From positions 124,001 through 188,000 of the forward strand of contig JAFZSL010000075.1 in NCBI GenBank assembly GCA_017619375.1: a DNA stretch of 64,000 nucleotides, read 5' to 3'. The notes under the pieces were generated by a model. The model was not told where the DNA came from. It saw nothing but the letters and a program-made list of their open reading frames with translations, and made no database searches. Made by a program: the position numbers and the translations under genes. Every line of letters starts with the position of its first letter. The stretch's first letter is position 1. Shown piece by piece: positions 25,730 to 34,500 of this stretch. This DNA is from Prevotella sp. Its GTDB lineage: Bacteria; Bacteroidota; Bacteroidia; Bacteroidales; Bacteroidaceae.

Positions 25730-28700
25730 TTACAGCGTTACGTTTACACCAAAGGTGAATGCACGGCTCTTGGGATAAGAGGAGAAGTCGATGCCCGGGG
25801 TGAGGCCGGAGTAACTGCTGTTGCGTGCATAGGAACTGACTTCGGGGTCGAAGCCGGGATAGTCGGAGATGACGAACAGATTGGTTCCCGTCACGTAGAA
25901 ACGCAAGCGCTGGACACCGAATTTCTTGGTCAGCGTGTTGGGAAGGGTATAGCCCAATGTCACACTCTGCAGACGGAGGAAAGAGGCATCGTCCATAGCC
26001 CAGTCGGTGGGTACGACCACGGCATCACCGGTGGAGAAGGGGCTCCACATGGCTTTGGGAGACTTGCCGTTTCCACCCTCGTTCCAGAAGGCCAGGTCTT
26101 CAAGGCTGGTGAGCAGGACGCCGGTCTCAGGATTGATGTAGGAGTAGGCATTGCTTTGGCTCATGTCGGCGCGCATGTTGGGATAGGTGCCGGCACGGTA
26201 GCGTGAGGAGGTCTGTATCTTGTTGGCGTTGTAGATGTCGTTGCCTACCTTGTAGGTGAAGTTCACATTGAAGTCGAAGTCGTAGATGTCGCCGCTGAGG
26301 CCGAAACCACCGGAGAAATCGGGGTTGGTGTCGCCGATGACGGTGATGTCGGCTGCATCGACCACGCCGTTGCCGTCACGGTCCTTCAGTTTCATGGCAC
26401 CTGGACGGATGCCGATGACGCCGCCGAGGAGGGATGTGGTGGGTACGCCGTCCTTGAGGGTGTAGACACCAGTCGTCTCATTGTAGCTGGCGAAGTCGGA
26501 GGTGGTGTAGTAACCATCACTCTCCCAGCCATATACCAGGCCAATGGGGTCGCCGATGCGCACGATGTAGTCTTGTTGGTTCTTGTTGTCGGTGCTGGCC
26601 CATCCTGAGGCGAAGGTCATCTCCTGCAAGCCGTTGGCCAGACCCTTCACGTTCGACTTGTCGAAGCCGATGTTGAAGTTGGCGTTCAAGTGGAATTTCT
26701 GCTTCTGGATGATGACGCCGTTCAAGGTGAGTTCCACACCTTTGTTGCTGGTGGATGCGGAGTTCTCCCATACGGTGGTGTAGCCTGGGGCGGCGACGTT
26801 GTGGTTGATCAGCAGGTCGTCTGTGCTGTTCCAGTAGAAGTCGAGGGTACCGGTGAGTCGCTCGTGCAGGAAACCGAAGTCAAGACCTACGTTGCGGGTG
26901 GTGCGCTTCTCCCATGTCAAGTTCGGGTTGGCGAGCGTGGTGGAGACGGCCAGGTGTGAATTGGCTGTCTCGCCGACGCCGTAGCGCTTGGAGCCGCTGT
27001 TGGCATTGTAAAGTTGCACGTACTGCGTGTTGCTGATTTTGTCATTGCCCACCTTGCCATAGGACACGCGAAGCTTCAAGTTGGACAACCACTTGCGGGT
27101 GGATTCCATCCAAGGTTCCTCTATGATGCGCCATGATGCGGCGGCGGCAGGGAAGAAACCCCATTGGTGGCCGGGGGCGAACTGCGAGCTACCGTCCTCA
27201 CGGAAGGTGACGGTGAGCAGGTAACGGTCAAGCAAGGTGTAGTTCAGACGACCGAAGAAAGATACCTTGTTCTGGTCGGCGCTGACAAAACCTGTCATCG
27301 ACTGCATTGTGGCCAAGCCAAAGTTGGCAAACACGGCCTCGGCATCAAAGGCGTTGCTGTTGTTGTTATTGGCCATTGAGTTGTAGTTGCTGCGACTGGA
27401 ACGAATTTCCTGACCGGCCATCACGTTGAAATGATGGATGTCGTTCAACTTGGTGTCGTAGGTCAGCGTGAAACTCTCACGGATGCTGTTGGTGTTGGTT
27501 TTTGTCCAGTCTGCCAAGGGGTTGCCACCGACATAGGAAGCCTGTGTGGTGGTGGAGCCATACCAGTTCTTCACTTCGTTGAAGCCATAGGAATAGCCAC
27601 CTTCCAAGTGGGCTTTCAGACCCTTCAGAGGGGTCTTCCAGTCGAGGGCGGCGTTGAAGACGAAACCGCGGTTGTTGCGGCGGCGCCAGTACTGTTCCGA
27701 CTGCTCGGCCAGCGACATGTTGGCACGCTGCCATTCCTCGATTTCCTCTTCCGACATGGTACTGAAGTCGGGGGTGATCATGCCGGAGAGACCCTTGGTG
27801 GCCACACCGTAGAGGGCTTGCTCGGTACGCACCTTGTAGGTGCCACCCTGGGTGCCTTGGCCGTTGGCAGTCTGGTCGTTGATACGTGCCGTCATGGAGA
27901 ACTTCAAGTTGTTGTTGAGTTCATGGTTCAACTTGAAGAGGAAGGCGTAGCGGGAGAAATCGTTGTTGGGCATCAGGCCGGCGTTGAAGTCGTAGGTGCC
28001 GGAGAGATTGAAATTCGTCTTTTCCGTTCCTCCCTGAAGGCTCAGGTTGTGGCTTTGGGAGAGTACGTTCTCGCCAAACAAGTCGTCCTGCCAGTCGATG
28101 GCCTCCACGCTCTTGTAAAGATAGAGGTCATCGAAGACGCCGAACTGCTTGTAGAAGGAGTTGAGAGCGCTTTCGCCACGAAGGGCGGAATATTCATAGT
28201 TGGACATCACGTATTGGTAGGTGTCGAGCACGTCCAGACGCTTGGAGACCTTCTTGGTCTGCAAGTAGCCGTTGTAGTTGATTTGTGTCTTTCCTGCCTT
28301 CGCATTCTTGGTGGTGATGAGGATGACACCATTGGCGCCCTCGGAACCATAGATGGCGGTGGAGGAAGCGTCCTTGAGCACTGTGATGTCCTCGATGTCG
28401 TTGGGTGAGAGGTCGCTGATGGAACCACCTTGGAAACCGTCGATGACAATCAGAGGAGAGTTGTCACCGGTGATGGAGCCGCCACCACGTACTCGGATGA
28501 GCACCTCGGCGTCGGGTGAACCGTCGGTGGTCGTGATGTTCACACCAGCCATCTTTCCGGTGAGGGCCTCGCTGATGTTGGCCACAGGCACTTTGGCGAG
28601 GTCTTGGCCTTTCACGGTGGCCACCGCTCCGGTGAGGTCTTTCTTCCTGGCGGTGCCGTAACCGATCACCACCACGTCGTTGAGGGTGGATGCCTCGTCT

Positions 28701-28990
28701 TCCATTTGGATGGCATAATCGCTCTTGCCGTCAAGGGCCACCGTCTGCGTCTTCATTCCGATGTAGCTGATGGTGATGGTCTTGCCTTTCACATTCTGCA
28801 AGGTGAAGTTACCGTCGATGTCGGTCACCACGCCATTTTGCGTGCCTGTCTCCATGACAGTGGCACCAATGACGGGGTCTCCGCTTGTGTCGGTCACCGT
28901 ACCTTTGATAGTCTGCGCCGATATGTTGTCCGCCAACATGGCAAGGGCGAACAATAGCGCCAATCTAAAGATTTTAAAATTACCAGACAT
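25730..28990 (-). CDS. susC: SusC/RagA-family TonB-linked outer-membrane transporter
   Basis: This is a 1086-residue importer. A signal peptide (ends ISAQT) is followed by a carboxypeptidase-regulatory-like domain (IKGTVTDTSGDPVIGATV), a TonB-box-like LNDVVVIGYGT, the plug (LIVIDGFQGGSISDLSPND, YGSEGANGVILITTK) and a C-terminal beta-barrel. It should import oligosaccharides with TonB/ExbBD energy. It heads the operon with susD (25 bp gap) and the DUF5123-like gene. A promoter and a terminator separate it from the upstream lyase genes, so transport and lyase genes may be transcribed separately. Confidence 0.96.
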   Translation of the reverse strand: MSGNFKIFRLALLFALAMLADNISAQTIKGTVTDTSGDPVIGATVMETGTQNGVVTDIDGNFTLQNVKGKTITISYIGMKTQTVALDGKSDYAIQMEDEASTLNDVVVIGYGTARKKDLTGAVATVKGQDLAKVPVANISEALTGKMAGVNITTTDGSPDAEVLIRVRGGGSITGDNSPLIVIDGFQGGSISDLSPNDIEDITVLKDASSTAIYGSEGANGVILITTKNAKAGKTQINYNGYLQTKKVSKRLDVLDTYQYVMSNYEYSALRGESALNSFYKQFGVFDDLYLYKSVEAIDWQDDLFGENVLSQSHNLSLQGGTEKTNFNLSGTYDFNAGLMPNNDFSRYAFLFKLNHELNNNLKFSMTARINDQTANGQGTQGGTYKVRTEQALYGVATKGLSGMITPDFSTMSEEEIEEWQRANMSLAEQSEQYWRRRNNRGFVFNAALDWKTPLKGLKAHLEGGYSYGFNEVKNWYGSTTTQASYVGGNPLADWTKTNTNSIRESFTLTYDTKLNDIHHFNVMAGQEIRSSRSNYNSMANNNNSNAFDAEAVFANFGLATMQSMTGFVSADQNKVSFFGRLNYTLLDRYLLTVTFREDGSSQFAPGHQWGFFPAAAASWRIIEEPWMESTRKWLSNLKLRVSYGKVGNDKISNTQYVQLYNANSGSKRYGVGETANSHLAVSTTLANPNLTWEKRTTRNVGLDFGFLHERLTGTLDFYWNSTDDLLINHNVAAPGYTTVWENSASTSNKGVELTLNGVIIQKQKFHLNANFNIGFDKSNVKGLANGLQEMTFASGWASTDNKNQQDYIVRIGDPIGLVYGWESDGYYTTSDFASYNETTGVYTLKDGVPTTSLLGGVIGIRPGAMKLKDRDGNGVVDAADITVIGDTNPDFSGGFGLSGDIYDFDFNVNFTYKVGNDIYNANKIQTSSRYRAGTYPNMRADMSQSNAYSYINPETGVLLTSLEDLAFWNEGGNGKSPKAMWSPFSTGDAVVVPTDWAMDDASFLRLQSVTLGYTLPNTLTKKFGVQRLRFYVTGTNLFVISDYPGFDPEVSSYARNSSYSGLTPGIDFSSYPKSRAFTFGVNVTL

Positions 28991-29073
28991 AGATATTATT
29001 TTAGGTTGGTTAAAAATGTCTTATACAGTAGAATCAGTTTTGTAGTAGTTCGTGTGGTAGATGTATTGTTTGG

Positions 29074-29106
29074 CAAAGATAAGTAAAAGAAATTAAAAAA
29101 AAGAAA
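29074..29106 (-). promoter_or_regulatory. Promoter of the susC operon
   Basis: The minus-strand -7 element TATCTTTG (29074-29081) matches well. The -33 element is weak (TTTC at 29103-29106, spacer 21). The leader would be about 75 nt. A weak -33 fits a promoter that needs an activator. Confidence 0.6.
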
Positions 29107-29135
29107 TATTGACATCCTTTGTAGGATTTTTAACA

Positions 29136-29171
29136 AAAAAGGCAGGTTTTGACTGAAAAACCTGCCTTTTT
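29136..29171 (-). terminator. Terminator after the pectate lyase gene
   Basis: Perfect 15-bp arms (29136-29150 and 29157-29171, core GGCAGGTTTT/AAAACCTGCC) have a 6-nt loop and a T-run on the minus strand. It ends the lyase transcript before the susC promoter. Confidence 0.85.
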
Positions 29172-29253
29172 GAGGGCTTTGTCAGGAATTCCACAAGGCA
29201 ATTTCTCTGGTTTTCCTTAGTGTCACAAGTTTTTCTGAACCTCCTTGTTCCTC

Positions 29254-31473
29254 CTACTTCACCATCACCTTTTGCTTGTTGATGATATATACACCCTTGC
29301 GTGGGGTGGCTACCTTTTGTCCTTGGAGGTTGTAGATGGCGTTGTCGGGTTGCAGGGTGGTGCTTTCCACCTCGGCCACGCCGGTGATCTCCCTTTTCAT
29401 CTGCCCAGTGACGCATACGTTGGCGAAACCCACCTGCTTGCTGTTTCCCAACTTGTATACGCAGAGCATCAGACAGCCTGTGCCGTCAGTGGAACTGATG
29501 TCGGTGACGTCCTTGCTATAGGAAGTGTAGCCAGGGTTCCCGTTGTTGCGGTCGGGAGAGATGGCGGCGTCGATGTCGTGCTTCCCGTTGGCGTCTTTCC
29601 AGAAAACATCCACCAAGCCGCCGTCGGTGCCGATGCGGGTGGTGTTGAAAGAAATCTTGGTGGGACGGAAGAAGCATCCCTCGGCGGGAGTGATGTTGAA
29701 CATCAATGCATTCTCATCGTTGGATGAGGTTTCGTTGTTCACCAACGGCTGCACCAAGGTGAAGGTGATTTCTTTCAGCTTGCGTGTACCTTTATATTCC
29801 AAGTTGCCGCCTCTCACCACTTCGCTGGCGGCAACGAGGTTGCCCATGTCGCCGGCGATGGTGGCTTGCTGACCTTCGCCGCCTCCGTCGAAAACCCAGA
29901 GGATGTCGCCGTCGGCGATGGTGGAGAGTCCTTCTTCGTCACCATTGCTGTTGGGGGCTTTCTCGATGTAGCCTTGCACCACGCCGTCGGCATACTGCGC
30001 TGCGGTGATGTGTGCCACCAAAGAGTTGAGGTATACTTCCAATAGGGTGTAGCCTTCGTCGTTGACATGGTTGCCATCACTCTTGTCGTTGGGATTCATG
30101 CCGTGGGCGGTTTCCCATTCGTCGGGGATGCCGTCGCCGTCTGAGTCGGCGGGTGCGGCAGTGCTGTTCAGCGTGGGCCAAGCGCTCCAATCGTCACCGG
30201 CGTCGGCGGGTTTGTTGTCGTCCTGGCTGTTGATGAATCCTTTGCCGAGTCCCGTTCCTGTGTAGGTGGCAGCATTGTTGCGGGTGTCAGCTACCATCAT
30301 TTCATCGTAGGAGTCACGACTCAGCGAGGCGCCTGCATAGAGCAACACTTTTTCGTAGGCTTGTTCCGCCGTGTGGGTGGTGGTGTAGACAAAGGGGATG
30401 GGCTCGTCGAGTTTCATGGTGTCCTTGGTCTCGGCGGTGAAAGTGTTGTCGTTGTCGGCAGACGAAATCTGGGCGTAGATGCCATAGGTCCAGTTGTCGT
30501 TGCTCACGTCGGTGTATTTCGAGTTCTTGTTACCTTCCACGAAATACTTGCCCCAGATGTGCAGGGCTGGTGTGTAGGACGGGTTTTCCTGGCAGTAGGC
30601 ATTGGTGCGGATGCCGATGCTGGCGATGCGCTTGGCCTTGTAGTTGGTGGCAGAGCCGGGACCGGGCTTGTAGTAGTTGTTCACGATGTTCACCTTCATG
30701 GCCTCGCCGCCGTAGCAGCCGTTGCTGCCATAGTTGTAGATGACGTTGTTGCGGTAGTCCATCCGCTCGTCGAGTTGAGTGGTGGGACGCGGGCCGAGGC
30801 GCGGGGTGCGCGAAGTGTGGTGGGCCAGCAGGTTGTGGTGGAAGGAGGCGCCGCTGCCACCCCAGTTGCCGCCATAGCCGTGTGCTCCCTTGGAGTGGCC
30901 TGAGTTGACGAGGCTTTGTGAGACGAGACACCACTGAACGGTGGTGTTGTGGTTGCCAAGCACGGAGAGGCATTCGTCGATGGACCAACTGACGGAGCAA
31001 TGGTCGATGACCCAGTCTTTCTGGTCGAAACCGCCGAAGCCATCCCAACCGTCGGCACCGTTTTGCTTCACGTTCTTGTTGCCCAGACGGAAGCGCATGT
31101 AACGCACGATGACGTTGTTGCCCTTGATGGAGCAGGGGTAGTCTGCCACGCAGATGCCGTCGCCGGGGGCGGTCTGTCCAGCTATGGTGGTATTGGAGCC
31201 GATGCTTAAGGAGGAGTTGAGATGGATGGTGCCGGAGACGTCGAACACGATGGTTTTCGTGCCGTTCTGCCCCAAGGCCCACCGCAGCGACCCTGTGCCG
31301 GAGTCGTTCAGGTTGGTCACATGGTACACTGCTCCGCCACGGCCTCCAGTGGTATAGCGGCCGAATCCCTCGGCGCCGGGGAAAGCAGGGGTCTTCTCCT
31401 GGGCAAAGGATGCCACAGAGGTCAACATGGCGATGGCCAGCGCCATGAAACGGATGTTTGGTCTCTTCTTCAT
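29254..31473 (-). CDS. Pectate lyase (PL1-like), T9SS cargo
   Basis: This is a 739-residue secreted protein. After a signal peptide (ends ASFAQ), AFPGAEGFGRYTTGGRGG opens a parallel beta-helix pectate-lyase domain (to ~residue 420) with WVIDHCSVSWSIDE, ASFHHNLLAHHTSRTPR and ERMDYRNNVIYN. These are typical of PL1-family enzymes that cleave polygalacturonate by beta-elimination. A short Ca2+-binding-like loop (DSDGDGIPDEWE) follows, then a beta-rich module. The last ~40 residues (AIYNLQGQKVATPRKGVYII..., ending KVMVK) are a T9SS type A-like sorting tail. It lies 50 bp after the PL11 gene. Confidence 0.92.
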   Translation of the reverse strand: MKKRPNIRFMALAIAMLTSVASFAQEKTPAFPGAEGFGRYTTGGRGGAVYHVTNLNDSGTGSLRWALGQNGTKTIVFDVSGTIHLNSSLSIGSNTTIAGQTAPGDGICVADYPCSIKGNNVIVRYMRFRLGNKNVKQNGADGWDGFGGFDQKDWVIDHCSVSWSIDECLSVLGNHNTTVQWCLVSQSLVNSGHSKGAHGYGGNWGGSGASFHHNLLAHHTSRTPRLGPRPTTQLDERMDYRNNVIYNYGSNGCYGGEAMKVNIVNNYYKPGPGSATNYKAKRIASIGIRTNAYCQENPSYTPALHIWGKYFVEGNKNSKYTDVSNDNWTYGIYAQISSADNDNTFTAETKDTMKLDEPIPFVYTTTHTAEQAYEKVLLYAGASLSRDSYDEMMVADTRNNAATYTGTGLGKGFINSQDDNKPADAGDDWSAWPTLNSTAAPADSDGDGIPDEWETAHGMNPNDKSDGNHVNDEGYTLLEVYLNSLVAHITAAQYADGVVQGYIEKAPNSNGDEEGLSTIADGDILWVFDGGGEGQQATIAGDMGNLVAASEVVRGGNLEYKGTRKLKEITFTLVQPLVNNETSSNDENALMFNITPAEGCFFRPTKISFNTTRIGTDGGLVDVFWKDANGKHDIDAAISPDRNNGNPGYTSYSKDVTDISSTDGTGCLMLCVYKLGNSKQVGFANVCVTGQMKREITGVAEVESTTLQPDNAIYNLQGQKVATPRKGVYIINKQKVMVK

Positions 31474-31523
31474 TTGTGTTGTTTTTGTCTTTTCGTCAAA
31501 TGGTTATGGGGTGGGAGAAGGGG

Positions 31524-34500
31524 CTATTTCACCACCACTTTCCTGCCATGTATCACATAAACGCCAGGGCGCAGGCCTTCGAGGTTGGTGGCGCGTTGCC
31601 TTATGAGGCGTCCGTTGAGGTCGTAGATGTCGGCCGGCTTTTGTGGCGACACGGTGATGTGTGCGATGCCTGTCGATACGGAGACCACGTAGAGCAGTCC
31701 TTCGCTCAGATGGCTGGTGTCCCAGTCGATGCCGGCAGGCAGGTCGAGTGTCGGTGTCCCAGTCATGCTGCCTGCTTGCCACACGCGGATGGAGTCGCCG
31801 GCCTTCAGGATGTGGCTGTCGACCAAGGTGACGCGCAGCGTGCCGTTGAAGGTCAGGCGGTTGATGTTGGCTATGTTGGTGCAGCCGGGGTTGGTGGCTG
31901 AGGCGCAAGCCCTTGCTTTCACCTCATAGACGCCGTTGGGGCCGATGGTCACGTTCTTGTTGCCGAAATAGAGAGTGCCTGAATAGGAACTGGCTGATGC
32001 ACCAGGACGCAGCGTGCCTTGGATGGTCACGGTGGAGTTGGTCAGCGGCTTGCTGTCCTTGTTCGTACCTGAGAGTATGGCATCCTGGTTGACGGTGAGG
32101 TTGCCGGTGCCGAGTACGCCGGAGGAGAGGAGGAGTTCACCTTGGCTGACGATGATGTTTCCGGAATTGTCGCTTGTGCCGCTATAGGTGAGGCGGCCTT
32201 CGCCCATCTTGGTGAAGTTGGCGTTGGAGGTCACCTTGCCAGCCCATGTCCAGTTGGCGTCGCTGCCCACAAGCCAGGTGTTGGCGCCAACGGACGCACC
32301 ATTGCTGAATGTGCAGGAACCACCGAGGCTGCCCGTGCCAGTCACACGGCCGATGCGGTAGGAGCGTCCGCTGTTCTGCAATTCCACGCCTGCGGGGATG
32401 TCGAATGTGCCGTTGGGCATTCCGTAACTGTTGTCAAGGGTGAAGCGAGTGTCGCTGCTGTGCACCTTGCAGGTGACGGTGCCCTCGAATTCAGACCAAT
32501 TGCCTGTGATTTGCGTGCGTGTGGCGTTCCATCCCGACCCCACCACGACGGGGCAATAGACCGTCAGTGTTCCCTTGCCAATCAACTTGTTGGCGTAGCT
32601 TCCACGGTCGATGAGATTCCAAGTGCCACGCTTGCCTTGTGGAACTTCGATGGTGTAACTGGTGCTGGTGTTCTCGCTGAGTGTGCCGTTTTGGAATTCC
32701 ACAGTCTGTGCAGGAGTGTTGCTATTCACACATTGCACGGTGCCTCCGGAGATGACGAGGCGTTGCAGGCCGGTGTTGGCCACGTTGAGTTTCATCCATC
32801 CCGAACCTTTCTTGACCAAACGGGTGCCCATCATCGGACGGTCTACTATGAAGTCGGCCAGGTTGTTGATTTGTCCGCCATCCTCACTTGCAAAGGTGAT
32901 GTTCGAACCATTGGTGATGGCTGCTGTGGTACGCAGTTCGGCGCCGTTCTCCATGACGAACTTGTTGGAGGTGAGGACCACTGCACCGAGGTTGCCCTTG
33001 GCCTTGGTGGAGTTGGAGAGGCTGGTGATGGCCACCGTGCCGCCGGAGATGCGGGTGCCTCCGGTGTAGCTGTTCTCGGTCATGATGGTGAGGGTGCTGC
33101 TACCGCGCTTCACCAATGTGGTGCCGCCGACAATCGAGCCGGTGCCTTTGAAGATATAGCCGTTTTGGCTGTTGTCCACGATGATGCTGTCGGCTTCAAT
33201 CTCGCTGTTGATGTTGACGGTGAATTTGTTGGCACTATCGTCGAAGGTGACGATGTCGCCACTCACGAAGACATCTTTCTCGCCAGAACTGTTGGTGAAA
33301 TTCTCCGTGCCGCCGATGTCCCAAGTGTCGCTCTCCTCGCCGTTCCACACGATTTCGTCGTTGCCACGCATGCTGAGGATGTCGAGGTAGAGTTTGCCGT
33401 CCTCAAGGGTGAGTTCGCACTTGTGTTTGGTGCCGAGGCCCTCGATGCGGATGTCGTCGAGATTGCCGGTGATGGTGGTTGCCTCACCGATGAGGTAACG
33501 TCCCGGGGTGATTTCCGCACCGTGGTTGACGAACTCAAAGACGGGCATGAGGTATTTCGGGCCATATTTCCAGTCTTTCGTCTCTATGGTGACCAACTTG
33601 GCCAGCACTTGGTCGGCTGTCAGGTCGTCGTAGAGGTCGAACACCACGCGTGAGCCGAAACCGAGGAGGAGGGAGTCGGTGGTGACGATGCCTTTGTTGT
33701 CGGCTCGTCCTGGGCGAAGGGTGGAGGCGTAGTCCATCTTGATGCGGCGGAACACTCCTCCGTCGCTATTGAGTTCGGCAAAACGATTGAGCCAGAGGGA
33801 GGAATGGAGCATGCTGCCATCGAAGTTCAATACGCCGGCCCAGATGTCGGTGTTGCCCGTGTGTTGCTGTTCCACTTTGGGGAGGTTGAGGGTGCCGTCG
33901 CCTTGTTTCACAAGACGGGTCTTGCCGGCAAAGGCTCCGCCCTCCACGTTGCAGGTGTAATAGGTGCGTATGATGTTAGGACTGCCGTTGGTGACACTGC
34001 TGTTGGTGCCTTGCACCCACGAAGGAACGTTGAAGGTGGCCACCCACGGCTGTGCACCTTCGCTCACGGTCACTTGGGTGTCGTTGGTCTCGCACACGAT
34101 GACATGCTGACCGTCATTGGCACTGCCGATGGTGCCTCCGTTGGCTACCTCCACACGTCCGGTCATGGTGAGTGGCGGCGGGGCGACGGTGATGTCTTCC
34201 AATTCGCCAAGGAAGTAACTGGCGTGAGGGGGTTGGTTGTAACCCATCGACTCCCACACCATGGCTTGGCGGTACTGGTGGTCGTGCCACAGCGTGTAGT
34301 TGCGGTGGTTGGTGGCGATGTCGGTGGTGTAGACGCGGATGTGTTTGTTGTCGCTGGTGCGTAGCACAAGTTCCTCGCGCCAGTCGCCGATGATGTCGCC
34401 GGTGGCGGAGGGTGTGTTTTTCGTCCAATTGCAGTTGGCGGTGCCGTTGGCGGTGAAGACAATGGAGCCGTCGCCTTTGAATATGCGGCAGGCTCCTTCG

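Noticed and set aside
32142..33653. 503-codon plus-strand frame opposite the PL11-like gene
   Set aside because: Its length comes from the Thr/Val/Gly-rich codons of the repeat region on the other strand. It has no domain and no promoter.
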